A stretch of 64,000 nucleotides of DNA from Shewanella aestuarii. GTDB lineage: Bacteria > Pseudomonadota > Gammaproteobacteria > Enterobacterales > Shewanellaceae. The number at the start of each line of letters is the position of its first letter. Position 1 is the first letter of the stretch. A program made the translations under genes and the position numbers. Shown here piece after piece: positions 9,955 to 18,793 of this stretch. Location: the NCBI RefSeq assembly GCF_014647215.1, contig NZ_BMOT01000014.1, forward strand, positions 1 through 64,000. The letters run 5' to 3'. The notes below the pieces were generated by a model. That model saw only the letters and a program-made list of their open reading frames with translations, was not told where the DNA came from and ran no database searches.

Positions 9955-11049
9955 ATGTCAGGAAACAGTATCGGGCAAAATTTTGTAGTGACCACATTTG
10001 GTGAAAGCCATGGTGTGGCGCTTGGATGTATTATTGACGGCTGTCCTCCTGGGCTAGCATTAACCGTTGAAGATATGCAACATGACTTAGACCGTCGACG
10101 TCCTGGCACATCGCGATATACCACCGCGCGTCGTGAAGCCGATGAAGTGCGTATTTTATCTGGGGTGTTTGAAGGTAAAACGACTGGGACGTCTATTGGT
10201 TTGTTGATTGAAAATACCGATCAACGTAGTCAAGATTATTCAAATATTAAAGATTTGTTCCGTCCTGGCCATGCCGATTATACCTACCAACAAAAATATG
10301 GTTTACGCGATTACCGTGGTGGTGGGCGCTCATCTGCTCGTGAAACAGCTATGCGTGTTGCCGCCGGTGCGGTTGCTAAAAAGTATTTGAAAGCCGTTCA
10401 TGGTATCGATATTCATGGCTATTTATCTCAACTTGGCCCTATTTGTGCTGAGCTAATCGATTTAGCACAAGTAGAGCAAAATGCCTTTTTCTTTCCAGAT
10501 GCAACCAAATTGGATGCGCTGGATGAATACATGCGTGAACTGAAAAAATCTGGCGACTCGATTGGCGCTAAAATTACCGTAGCAGCCACAGGTGTTCCAG
10601 TGGGATTGGGTGAGCCAGTATTTGATCGCTTAGATGCCGATATTGCCCATGCCTTAATGGGGATTAATGCGGTAAAAGGTGTTGAGATTGGTGATGGCTT
10701 CGGTGTGGTTACTCAAAAAGGCTCAGAAGGGCGTGATTTAATGTCACCACAAGGCTTTGAATCAAATCACGCTGGTGGTGTTTTAGGTGGTATATCTTCA
10801 GGTCAACCTATTGTTGCCAATATTGCCTTAAAGCCGACATCGAGTATTAGCGTGCCGGGTAAAAGCATGACTGCTCAAGGCGAGGTTGCCGACGTTGTCA
10901 CTAAAGGACGACATGATCCCTGTGTCGGCATCCGTGCGGTACCTATTGCTGAAGCGATGTTAGCCATTGTGTTAATGGATCATCTATTACGCCATCGTGC
11001 ACAAAACCAAGATGTACACAGTGAAACTCCCGTAATCGGAATGCGTTAA
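9955..11049 (+). CDS. aroC: chorismate synthase
   Basis: A 364-residue chorismate synthase, the last shikimate-pathway enzyme, converting EPSP to chorismate with reduced FMN. Conserved segments GESHGVALG near the N-terminus, [20 protein letters not shown] and GGRSSARET are all present; length is standard for the bacterial enzyme. The MFS transporter start codon follows the stop codon with no gap, so the two are probably co-transcribed. Confidence 0.97.
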   Translation: MSGNSIGQNFVVTTFGESHGVALGCIIDGCPPGLALTVEDMQHDLDRRRPGTSRYTTARREADEVRILSGVFEGKTTGTSIGLLIENTDQRSQDYSNIKDLFRPGHADYTYQQKYGLRDYRGGGRSSARETAMRVAAGAVAKKYLKAVHGIDIHGYLSQLGPICAELIDLAQVEQNAFFFPDATKLDALDEYMRELKKSGDSIGAKITVAATGVPVGLGEPVFDRLDADIAHALMGINAVKGVEIGDGFGVVTQKGSEGRDLMSPQGFESNHAGGVLGGISSGQPIVANIALKPTSSISVPGKSMTAQGEVADVVTKGRHDPCVGIRAVPIAEAMLAIVLMDHLLRHRAQNQDVHSETPVIGMR

Positions 11050-12234
11050 ATGCCAATCACCTCTAGCCCTGAGTTGCAGCTTCGCTGGCTCAGGGCTTGT
11101 TATTTCTTCTTCTTTGCTATTTTAGGTGTGTTAGTACCGTATCTGGGCGTGTTCTTTGACGCTCGCGGCTTTGATGCACAAGAAATAGGATCCTTATTAG
11201 CGATTTTAATGGCAACGCGGATTGTGGCGCCTAATCTATGGGCAATCGTAGCCGATAGAACCGGAATGAGGGCTGGCTTAATCAAAATTGGGGCTTTTTG
11301 TGCTGCACTGACTTTTATCAGCTTTTTCTTTGACGGTGGTTTTTGGTATCTGGCCATCAGTTTGACTATATATACCTTCTTTTGGAATGCGATTTTAGCT
11401 CAGCTTGAGGTGATCACCCTTGAAACCTTAGGTGACAAAGCTAATCAATATGGCGCTATCCGCAGTTGGGGTAGTGTCGGCTATATTGTTTTGGTTGTGG
11501 CAGCAGGAATGGGTATTGAACGCTTTGGTGCTGAAGTGCTGCCTTATATTGGCATGATGCTGTTTATGGGGTTGCTTGTATGTGCTTTGCCTCTCCCATC
11601 CACAAGGGCGGTGGTTTTAAGTGCCGCTGAACGTCCTAAGTTACAGTTAGATAAATCCATTGTATTATTTTTGCTCTCTGCTTTATTACTGCAAATGAGT
11701 GTCGGCCCTTTTTATGGTTTCTTTGTACTTTACCTTAAACAAATTGGTTACTCCGAAACCTTAGCGGGCATTATGGTGGCTATTGGTGTGGTGGCTGAAA
11801 TTGCCATATTTTTATACGCATCTAAGTTAATTGGCAAATATGGTTTACGTCAGTTGTTAGTCATAAGCACACTGTTAACCGCGATAAGATGGTTACTTTT
11901 AGGGTACTATCCCGATAATTTACTTTTACTGTTATTGAGCCAAGCATTACATGCGTTTACGTTTGGCTTAACCCACGCGGTATCGATTCAGTTTATCCAT
12001 CGACATTTTGGCATTCATCACCGCAGTAAAGGGCAGGCCATGTATGCCAGCATTAGTTTTGGTGTAGGTGGTGCGCTAGGTACTTGGATTAGTGGTCATA
12101 TTTGGGGAGATGGAAGCTGTGCGATGCATGTGTGGCTATTTGCTGCTGCGTGTGCTTTTTCTTCGGCCATCTTGGTGCTTTTTATTCCCAACATGAACGG
12201 TAAAGCACTGCGCCAAGATGTTGAATTGGCTTAA
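11050..12234 (+). CDS. MFS transporter, HcaT/3-phenylpropionate permease-like
   Basis: A 394-residue membrane protein with about 12 hydrophobic helices. The N-terminal pattern (R-A-C-Y-F-F-F-F-A near 15-23, then VPYLGVFF) and the loop motif ADRTGMR resemble the nucleoside/phenylpropionate transporter branch (MFS_1_like). The ATG abuts the aroC TAA, suggesting translational coupling. The substrate is unknown; the location next to aroC is not evidence for an aromatic substrate by itself. Confidence 0.8.
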   Translation: MPITSSPELQLRWLRACYFFFFAILGVLVPYLGVFFDARGFDAQEIGSLLAILMATRIVAPNLWAIVADRTGMRAGLIKIGAFCAALTFISFFFDGGFWYLAISLTIYTFFWNAILAQLEVITLETLGDKANQYGAIRSWGSVGYIVLVVAAGMGIERFGAEVLPYIGMMLFMGLLVCALPLPSTRAVVLSAAERPKLQLDKSIVLFLLSALLLQMSVGPFYGFFVLYLKQIGYSETLAGIMVAIGVVAEIAIFLYASKLIGKYGLRQLLVISTLLTAIRWLLLGYYPDNLLLLLLSQALHAFTFGLTHAVSIQFIHRHFGIHHRSKGQAMYASISFGVGGALGTWISGHIWGDGSCAMHVWLFAAACAFSSAILVLFIPNMNGKALRQDVELA

Positions 12235-12285
12235 CCATCAGCGTTCTAACATACATTTAAATGCATGAAATAAAAAGGAGCCAAT

Positions 12286-13479
12286 GTGAAACCGTTTCGT
12301 TTAGGTTTACTTATTAACCCATTAGCGGGTTTAGGTGGCAGTGTTGGTCTAAAGGGCTCTGACGGTGTAGCGGAAGAAGCATTAGCCAAAGGTGCCGAGC
12401 CAAAAGCACACTTACGCATGCAGCAAGCATTAGAGGTAGTGTTACCCTATCGGAACCGTATTCAAGTGATTACGGCTTCAGGCTGCATGGGTGAGGATCT
12501 CGCCCGAAAAATGGGCTTTGATACCCATGTTGTCTATCAACATCACTCAAATGTTGATTATGCAAATGAATCGTCAGCCACTCAATCAATCTCTAAATCA
12601 ATGGATCAGGCAAGTGTGAGCACTACTCATCAAGATACCTGTAATGCGGTTGAGGCTTTGATGAATGAAACTCTCGATTTACTGTTATTTGCTGGTGGAG
12701 ATGGCACTGCAAGAGATGTCTATTCTGTTGTAGATGATGCTACTGTGGTATTAGGTGTACCGGCTGGCGTTAAAATTCATTCAGGTGTTTATGGCATAAC
12801 CCCTAAAGCATCAGGCTTGGTGGTTAAAATGCTGCTTGATGGCGAGTTAGTTAGCTTAATGTCTGCTGATGTGATGGACATAGATGAAACAGCATTCAGG
12901 CAGGGCACTGTAAAAGCAAAACGTTTTGGAGAAATGCTAGTGCCTGCTGAACCTAGGTATGTACAAGCGGTAAAAATGGGTGGCAAGGAAGTTGATGAAT
13001 TAGTGCTAGCCGATATCGCTGCCGATGTGATTGAGTCAATGGAAGATGAAATCTATATTATGGGCTCTGGCAGCACAGTTGCGGCGATCATGGATGACTT
13101 ATATCTAGCCAACACGTTGCTTGGTGTTGATGTTATTCAAGATAAACAATTAATAGCCAGTGATGTGACCGCCCAACAACTACTTGATATTACCCAAGAC
13201 AAGCCGACAAAATTGGTGATCACCTTAATTGGTGGTCAGGGCCATGTATTGGGAAGAGGTAATCAGCAATTATCGCCAGCATTAATAAAACAGCTGGGTA
13301 AAGACAATATTTTAATCGTTGCCACAAAAACTAAGCTAAAAGCACTTGATGGACGCCCATTAATTGTGGATAGTGGCGACCCTGAATTAGATAAAGCCCT
13401 TACGGGTTATTATAAAGTTATTACTGGTTACCATGATTATGTAATGTATCAAGTGGCTAACCCAGATTTGGTGGAATAA
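12286..13479 (+). CDS. ATP-NAD kinase family protein
   Basis: A 397-residue protein of the predicted ATP/polyphosphate-dependent NAD kinase group. GGDGTARD near residues 137-144 is the diagnostic kinase motif, and the N-terminal LGLLINPLAGLGG is typical of the group. It is distinct from the shorter canonical NadK. The start is GTG at 12286 with AAGGAG about 7 bp upstream; the overlapping ATG two bases earlier is followed at once by TGA. Residues about 85-120 form a polar insert with low complexity. Followed by yfcL after 4 bp, likely one operon. Confidence 0.82.
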   Translation: MKPFRLGLLINPLAGLGGSVGLKGSDGVAEEALAKGAEPKAHLRMQQALEVVLPYRNRIQVITASGCMGEDLARKMGFDTHVVYQHHSNVDYANESSATQSISKSMDQASVSTTHQDTCNAVEALMNETLDLLLFAGGDGTARDVYSVVDDATVVLGVPAGVKIHSGVYGITPKASGLVVKMLLDGELVSLMSADVMDIDETAFRQGTVKAKRFGEMLVPAEPRYVQAVKMGGKEVDELVLADIAADVIESMEDEIYIMGSGSTVAAIMDDLYLANTLLGVDVIQDKQLIASDVTAQQLLDITQDKPTKLVITLIGGQGHVLGRGNQQLSPALIKQLGKDNILIVATKTKLKALDGRPLIVDSGDPELDKALTGYYKVITGYHDYVMYQVANPDLVE

Positions 13480-13483
13480 ACCC

Positions 13484-13762
13484 ATGTTAGAAAAGTATGA
13501 TGCAGCGATGGAATCTTGGATAGAAGAAACCGTCAGTAATGGTGATGACGATTCACTTTTTGCTAGTGGTTACTTACAAGGCCATATCGCCGTAGTATTG
13601 GCTAAATTAGAAGCCCAAGCTGATCAAGGTCTTGATGCATTAGATCATGAAGTTATTCAGTGTCTAGCACTGGCCAATGAAGAGCTTAATGATGCTGATT
13701 ATGTGCTAGTAGCAAAAGCCTGGCAGCAATTACGCAGTCGAATTGTTGAAGCAGTATCTTAG
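13484..13762 (+). CDS. yfcL: YfcL family protein
   Basis: A 92-residue acidic, helical protein beginning MLEKYDAAMESWIEETV, with the YLQGHIAVVLA segment characteristic of the YfcL family. Function is unknown. It sits between the NAD-kinase-like gene and an RNA methyltransferase with gaps of 4 and 3 bp, so all three are likely translated from one message. In E. coli yfcL is also found in the aroC-mepA neighbourhood, which supports the name. Confidence 0.8.
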   Translation: MLEKYDAAMESWIEETVSNGDDDSLFASGYLQGHIAVVLAKLEAQADQGLDALDHEVIQCLALANEELNDADYVLVAKAWQQLRSRIVEAVS

Positions 13763-13765
13763 TCG

Positions 13766-14377
13766 ATGCCTGATAATCAAGTAGTAGACTCATGCTTAGT
13801 TAGCCAAACTGAGCAAGAGTCTGTCCAGTGTGTTGTCCCGAATGAGCCACATGTCGCTATCGGGCTTGTTAATCCTAAAACGCCAGTTAATGTTGGCGGG
13901 ATTATGCGAGCTTCAGGTTGCTATGGCGTAAATCAGGTATTTTATACTGGAAGACGTTATGATTTAGCCGTTAAAGCTGAAGCACAATATGAAGTTGATA
14001 AGAAGCAAGCTGCGAGAACCATCCCGTTGCAGGGGGTTGAGTCATTATTAGAGCAAGTACCGGCAAACAGTAAGATTATTTGTGTGGACTTAGTGGTAGG
14101 GGCGATACCGTTACCTCAATTTACTCATCCAGAAAAGGCTTTTTATATCTTTGGCCCTGAAGATGGTTCTATTCCGCAGCACATTATCGATGCTGCCGAT
14201 GATGTCGTTTATGTACCAACAAAAGGTTGTATGAATCTAGCTGCATCAGTGAATGTACTGCTATACGACCGACTTGCTAAATCAACTGAACACCAAACCG
14301 ATGATAAACTCATCATGAAAAGTCGCGATAATAATAATCGCACTCGAGTGAAGCATTGGCTAAAAAAAACTGTGTAA
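13766..14377 (+). CDS. SPOUT (TrmH/SpoU) family RNA methyltransferase
   Basis: A 203-residue SPOUT methyltransferase. The three family motifs are visible: NVGGIMRASGCYG (about 51-63), FGPEDGSIP (about 129-137) and MNLAASVNVLLYD (about 153-165), which form the knotted SAM site. It probably methylates ribose 2'-OH of tRNA or rRNA; the target cannot be read from sequence. It ends the aroC-to-yfcL run. The first 25 residues are a polar extension without family signal, so a downstream start cannot be ruled out. Confidence 0.85.
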   Translation: MPDNQVVDSCLVSQTEQESVQCVVPNEPHVAIGLVNPKTPVNVGGIMRASGCYGVNQVFYTGRRYDLAVKAEAQYEVDKKQAARTIPLQGVESLLEQVPANSKIICVDLVVGAIPLPQFTHPEKAFYIFGPEDGSIPQHIIDAADDVVYVPTKGCMNLAASVNVLLYDRLAKSTEHQTDDKLIMKSRDNNNRTRVKHWLKKTV

Positions 14378-14565
14378 CAGCAGGTTTTATTTCATATCTT
14401 TACGGCTGAATCACTGCAGTAAGCCGCGCCGAATTTGTTATTCCAAGTTTTTGATACCCATCCTTATTTACTTTTTAGTGGATTGTCATTGATGCATTTC
14501 CATCATTCAAAGCATTCACGAGTTTATGCGCCGAATATAAATTTACCCTAAGGTATTTTGTGGTT
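14378..14565. other. intergenic region
   Basis: No gene, tRNA or clear terminator is visible between the methyltransferase stop and the MITE-like repeat. Confidence 0.5.
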
Positions 14566-14728
14566 ATACCAATCACAGTAAATAGGTGTCCAGAAATTGC
14601 GTAGGAAAAATGCGTGATAACAAGGCAGATTTTTTTTGATAAGTAGTTATTCTACAATCAAAAAATCTAACGCAGTTATCAGGTATTTTCACAAGATAGA
14701 ATGATCAGTTATTTATTATGATTGGTAT
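14566..14728. repeat. palindromic MITE-like element, full copy
   Basis: The ends are imperfect inverted repeats: ATACCAATCACAGTAAATAG at the left and the reverse complement of ATACCAATCATAATAAATAA at the right. Inside is a second, long hairpin with arms around AGATTTTTTTTGAT and ATCAAAAAATCT, flanked by ATAAC/GTTAT. There is no coding capacity. The right-hand part recurs nearly identically at 55111-55221. Size and structure fit a miniature inverted-repeat element; no transposase partner is in the window. Confidence 0.75.
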
Positions 14729-14760
14729 TATTTAGGGGTAACTTTGCGCGTATAAGAGGG

Positions 14761-14823
14761 TGGCGGGAGCCGGATTTGAACCGATGAGCTTTGCGGATAA
14801 TAAGAGCTGAGTCCGATATTATC
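14761..14823 (-). pseudogene. degenerate tRNA-fMet-derived unit 1
   Basis: Leftmost unit. Acceptor 3' strand and T-arm are recognisable, but the CCA-proximal TTG is missing and the anticodon loop is replaced by the AGCTCTTATTATC-type sequence. Confidence 0.7.
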
Positions 14824-14910
14824 TACAAGTAAAACTAGATTGATAAAATAAGTTGCAAGAGGGGGGATTTGAGTACAGAAGTTATAAAGTAAATCAGAAA
14901 TAAAAATTGG
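14821..14910. repeat. 90-bp spacer repeat, copy A
   Basis: This stretch recurs at 15157-15247 with only a few differences, so unit 1 and unit 4 with their spacers are a larger duplication. Around 14852-14880 it contains a further, more eroded resemblance to the tRNA 3' end (TTGCAAGAG followed by GGATTTGA). Confidence 0.8.
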
Positions 14911-14973
14911 TTGCGGGAACTGGGTTTGAACTGATGAGCTTTGCGGATAATAAGAGCTGAGTCCGATATTATC
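14908..14973 (-). pseudogene. degenerate tRNA-fMet-derived unit 2
   Basis: Keeps CCA, acceptor 3' strand and T-loop with substitutions (GAACTGGG for GAGCCGG). It lacks a 5' half and carries the replaced anticodon loop. Confidence 0.7.
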
Positions 14974-15000
14974 TTTCAACTGGATATGGTATTTATAAAT

Positions 15001-15066
15001 TGGTTGCGGGAACTGGGTTTGAACTGATGAGCTTTGCGGATAATAAGAACTGAGTCCGATATTATC
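15001..15066 (-). pseudogene. degenerate tRNA-fMet-derived unit 3
   Basis: Nearly identical to unit 2 over 90 bp including its flank; one base in the inserted loop differs (AAGAACTGAG for AAGAGCTGAG). Confidence 0.7.
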
Positions 15067-15093
15067 TTTCAACTGGATATGGTATTTATAAAT

Positions 15094-15159
15094 TGGTTGC
15101 GGGAGCCGGATTTGAATTGATGAGCTTTGTGGATAATAAGAGCTGAGTCCGATATTATC
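15094..15159 (-). pseudogene. degenerate tRNA-fMet-derived unit 4
   Basis: Same organisation as unit 1. It retains GAGCCGGATTTGAA of the true tRNA but has GATGAGC in place of GACGACC and the hairpin-forming insert. Confidence 0.7.
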
Positions 15160-15247
15160 TACAAGTAAAACTAGATTGATAAAATAAGTTGCAAGGGGGG
15201 GGGATTTGAGTACAGAAGTTATAAAGTAAATCAGAAATATAAATTGG
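15157..15247. repeat. 90-bp spacer repeat, copy B
   Basis: Second copy of the spacer at 14821-14910, with a longer G-run (nine G versus six) as the main difference. Confidence 0.8.
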
Positions 15248-15310
15248 TTGCGGGAACTGGGTTTGAACTGATGAGCTTTGCGGATAATAAGAGCTGAGTC
15301 CGATATTATC
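15245..15310 (-). pseudogene. degenerate tRNA-fMet-derived unit 5
   Basis: Near-copy of unit 2. It immediately precedes intact tRNA gene 1 at 15338. Confidence 0.7.
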
Positions 15311-15337
15311 TTTCAACTGGATATGATATTTATAAAT

Positions 15338-15414
<77 letters not shown>

Positions 15415-15447
15415 ACTGTATTTATTACTAGTATTTGTTCATCAAAT

Positions 15448-15513
15448 TGATTGCAGGAGTCGGATTTTAACTTACGACCTTTGCGAATAATAAGAGCTGA
15501 GCCCGATATTATC
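15448..15513 (-). pseudogene. degenerate tRNA-fMet-derived unit 6
   Basis: The CCA is mutated to TCA (tga on the plus strand) and there are several changes in the acceptor and T-arm. The GAGCTGAGCCCGATATTATC segment is kept. Confidence 0.7.
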
Positions 15514-15539
15514 TTTTCACCAATGTGATAATTATAAAT

Positions 15540-15616
<77 letters not shown>

Positions 15617-15649
15617 ACTGTATTTATTACTAGTATTTGTTCATCAAAT

Positions 15650-15726
<77 letters not shown>

Positions 15727-15790
15727 ACTGTATTTGAATCGCTGCGTTTATCTAAAGTATTTAAACAGTATCAAATGATTTTTAGTTCCA

Positions 15791-15840
15791 AACTGGAGCT
15801 TAAAACTTTGCAAATAATAAGAGCTATGCCCGATATTATT
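15791..15840 (-). pseudogene. degenerate tRNA-fMet-derived unit 7 (most eroded)
   Basis: Only the segment from the T-arm remnant to the GATATTATT hairpin arm is recognisable; acceptor and CCA are lost. Confidence 0.55.
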
Positions 15841-15865
15841 TTTTACAAATATGATACTTATCAAT

Positions 15866-15931
15866 TGGTTGCGGCAGTCGGATTTGAACCTACTACCTTT
15901 GCGGATAACAAGAGCTGAGCCCGATATTATC
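15866..15931 (-). pseudogene. degenerate tRNA-fMet-derived unit 8
   Basis: CCA and T-arm are kept with scattered changes (GCGGCAGTCGG for GCGGGAGCCGG). The inserted loop reads GGATAACAAGAGC. Confidence 0.7.
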
Positions 15932-15957
15932 TTTTAACCAATGCGATACTTGTTAAT

Positions 15958-16023
15958 TGGTTGCGGGAGCCGGATTTGAACCGACGACCTTTGCGGATAA
16001 TAAGAGCTGAGCCCGATATTATC
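15958..16023 (-). pseudogene. degenerate tRNA-fMet-derived unit 9 (least eroded)
   Basis: From CCA through the T-arm to GACGACC this is base-identical to the intact tRNA; then the sequence switches to TTTGCGGATAATAAGAGCTG before resuming at AGCCCGA. It shows most clearly where the unit departs from the tRNA. Confidence 0.75.
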
Positions 16024-16049
16024 TTTTAACCAATGCAATACTTGTTAAT

Positions 16050-16126
<77 letters not shown>

Positions 16127-16436
16127 TCCGATAAACGCTGCTTTGACGAGTCACATTCTGTTGTAAGATTGTGGTCCTCTTCGAAGCGGGGCGAACTATA
16201 ACGACTGACTTGTCGGTTTGCAAGCGTATTTTTGAAATGAAAGCCTGTTTGCTGATAAAGCAGTCTGTTTGCCTGTTTAACTAGCGATAATTGTTATCAA
16301 TAGGTAAATTGCAGTGCTTAACATGTGAAACTGAGTCAAATGAAGCATAGGCTTAGTCGATAAGTCGTTGGGGATATCGGTTTGAACAGGTATAATGCGC
16401 GTCAGAATTTATTGAGTAAAGATGACTAGCTAACCT
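16127..16436. other. intergenic region between the tRNA-fMet array and rlmKL
   Basis: It holds the divergent promoters. The minus-strand promoter is described separately; the region just before 16437 has no strong ribosome-binding site for rlmKL. Confidence 0.5.
16195..16223 (-). promoter_or_regulatory. sigma-70 promoter of the tRNA-fMet array
   Basis: On the minus strand TTGCAA (16218-16223), a 17-bp spacer and TATAGT (16195-16200) are followed by a GC-rich stretch (TCGCCCCGC), the discriminator type associated with stringent control of stable RNA. The start would be about 60 bp before the first tRNA gene. Confidence 0.75.
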
Positions 16437-18572
16437 ATGTTTAATTTTTTTGCTGCCTCCCCGAAAGGGTTTGAATATAGCCTTGCCTGTGAACTGAAAG
16501 AGTTTGGCGCTTTTGAAGTAAAGGAAAGCGTTGCGGGCGTGTATTTTTCTGCGCCGCTTGAACTTGCCTATCGGATCACTTTGTGGACAAGGCTAGCAAG
16601 TCGAATTGTATTGGTTATCTATAAAGGTGCCTGTGAATCAGCAGAGCAGTTATATAACGCCGCTTACTGTATCGATTGGCCATCGCATTTTTCGAATAAA
16701 AATACCTTTAGTATCGATTTTCACGGTACGGGCGGTTTTATTAATAACACCCAGTTTGGTGCGTTAAAAATTAAAGATGCCGTTGTAGACCGTTTCCGTG
16801 ATGATGGTGATAACCGTCCAGATGTTGAACGTGTTAATCCTGACTTTAAAATTGATGCGCATTTCCGTAATGGTCAAATCACGATTGCGATGAACTTTTC
16901 GGGTTCGTCATTGCACCAGCGTGGGTATCGTTCAACCACTGGCGAAGCGCCGTTAAAAGAAAACTTAGCGGCTAATATGTTGGTCCGTTCTGGTTGGCAA
17001 CAACAGCCCATTACTTTGCTAGACCCATTTTGTGGTAGTGGCACAGTGCTAATTGAAGCCGCGTTAATGGCATCGGATATCGCTCCTGGACTTAAACGCG
17101 AGCGATTTGGTTTTGAGTTTTGGCGTAGTCACAATAAAACCATGTGGACAGCCATATTAGACGAAGCCAAAGCACGCGCAACGCTAGGCAAAAGCCGTTG
17201 TAACATTAAGTTTTATGGTTCAGATATTGATTCTCGCTTAGTCGCATTAGCAAAACGCAATGCTGAAAATGCCGGTGTCGATGATCTTATTGAGTTTAAT
17301 GTCAGCGATGTGCTGAACATTGAGCCGCCAGCAGCAGAAGGCTTTTTGATCTCTAACCCACCATATGGTGAGCGCCTTGGAAGCGTAACTGAACTATTAC
17401 AGCTTTATTACCAGCTTGGTGACAAACTTAAAAAAGAGTTTGGAGGCTGGAAAGTAGCGATGTTATGTAGTGATGTTGAGCTTATTTCGTCATTGAAACT
17501 CAAAGCCGATAAGCAAATGAAAATGTTTAACGGTGCACTTGAGTGTGTGTTTAACCTCTATACCTTGCATGCTAACAGTACTCGTCGCACCGCGCCTGAG
17601 TTACCAGAAGGTGTGGATATTGCTGATATCGCTCCTGCATTTGCTAACCGCATTAAAAAGAATGTTAAGCAATTAGAAAAATGGGCAAAGAAAGAAAATA
17701 TCGACAGTTACCGCCTTTATGATGCTGATTTGCCTGAATATAACGTAGCGATCGATAAATACGTTGATTACGTTGTTATTCAAGAGTATTCAGCGCCAGC
17801 AACGATTCCTGAAGCCGTGACTAAGCGTCGTGTCAGTGATGTATTGTTGTCCTTACCTAATGCATTAGGTATTAGCCCAGACAGAATCACTCTTAAAACC
17901 CGTGAACGTCAAAAAGGCACACGCCAATATGAAAAGTTGGATGATAAAAAGTTAGAAGTGATCACCAAAGAATATGGCGCACGCTTTAAACTGAACTTAA
18001 CTGGCTATTTAGATACGGGACTGTTTCTCGATCACCGAGTGACTCGTAAACTCGTCGGTGAAAAATCCCGTGACCGCGATGTACTGAATTTATTCTCTTA
18101 TACTGGCTCAGCGTCCGTGCACGCCGCACTGGGTGGTGCTAAATCAGTGACCACGGTTGATATGTCAAATACCTATATCAGCTGGGCCAAAGAAAACTTT
18201 GAGTTAAACCGCTTATCCGGTAAGCAATATCAATTTGTTCAGGCAGATTGCTTACAGTGGATAAAAGAAAATAGTCATAAAAAATACCAATTGATTTTTA
18301 TCGACCCACCAACATTTTCTAACTCGAAACGCATGGAAGACAGCTGGGATGTTCAACGTGATCACGTCAATATGCTGGGTGACTTGATTAAGTTATTGGC
18401 CGTTGAAGGTGAGATCATCTTCTCCAATAACAAACGTAAATTCAAAATGGATATCGAATTACTAACCAAGATGGGTATGAAGGTGGTTAACATAGATGAT
18501 CAATGCCTACCGCTTGATTATAAACGTAACCCTCATATTCATAATGTGTGGCTAATTACCCATGCAAAATGA
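16437..18572 (+). CDS. rlmL: bifunctional 23S rRNA methyltransferase RlmKL
   Basis: A 711-residue fusion enzyme. The N-terminal half has a THUMP region and an RlmL domain with [14 protein letters not shown] (about 196-209) and NPPYGERLG (about 305-313), making m2G2445. The C-terminal half is an RlmK domain with [16 protein letters not shown] and [10 protein letters not shown] (about 622-631), making m7G2069. Both catalytic motifs are intact and the length matches the E. coli fusion protein. The stop overlaps the start of the glutaredoxin-like gene by 11 bp. Confidence 0.95.
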   Translation: MFNFFAASPKGFEYSLACELKEFGAFEVKESVAGVYFSAPLELAYRITLWTRLASRIVLVIYKGACESAEQLYNAAYCIDWPSHFSNKNTFSIDFHGTGGFINNTQFGALKIKDAVVDRFRDDGDNRPDVERVNPDFKIDAHFRNGQITIAMNFSGSSLHQRGYRSTTGEAPLKENLAANMLVRSGWQQQPITLLDPFCGSGTVLIEAALMASDIAPGLKRERFGFEFWRSHNKTMWTAILDEAKARATLGKSRCNIKFYGSDIDSRLVALAKRNAENAGVDDLIEFNVSDVLNIEPPAAEGFLISNPPYGERLGSVTELLQLYYQLGDKLKKEFGGWKVAMLCSDVELISSLKLKADKQMKMFNGALECVFNLYTLHANSTRRTAPELPEGVDIADIAPAFANRIKKNVKQLEKWAKKENIDSYRLYDADLPEYNVAIDKYVDYVVIQEYSAPATIPEAVTKRRVSDVLLSLPNALGISPDRITLKTRERQKGTRQYEKLDDKKLEVITKEYGARFKLNLTGYLDTGLFLDHRVTRKLVGEKSRDRDVLNLFSYTGSASVHAALGGAKSVTTVDMSNTYISWAKENFELNRLSGKQYQFVQADCLQWIKENSHKKYQLIFIDPPTFSNSKRMEDSWDVQRDHVNMLGDLIKLLAVEGEIIFSNNKRKFKMDIELLTKMGMKVVNIDDQCLPLDYKRNPHIHNVWLITHAK

Positions 18573-18792
18573 AATTGAATATGTCTTGTATCATACCGAT
18601 GGCTGCCATTTATGCGAATTAGCACTGGCCTTGGTTGAACAGTCAAACGTAGATTTTAAGCATGTCGATATTTGTGAAACAGCAGAATTAGCTGCGCGTT
18701 ATGGCACATCTATACCGGTTTTTGCTTGTGGTCAGCGCGAGTTATGCTGGCCATTTGATGCGTCAGCGTTGACGCAATTTTTAGGAGAGTAG
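18562..18792 (+). CDS. glutaredoxin-like thiol protein
   Basis: A 76-residue protein with a thioredoxin-fold redox motif CHLC at residues 15-18 ([12 protein letters not shown]) and a cis-proline region TSIPVF. It belongs to the small glutaredoxin-family group (DUF836-like). It overlaps rlmKL by 11 bp and is followed by uup after one base, so translation of the three is probably coupled. The redox partner is unknown. Confidence 0.8.
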   Translation: MQNEIEYVLYHTDGCHLCELALALVEQSNVDFKHVDICETAELAARYGTSIPVFACGQRELCWPFDASALTQFLGE

Positions 18793-18793
18793 T

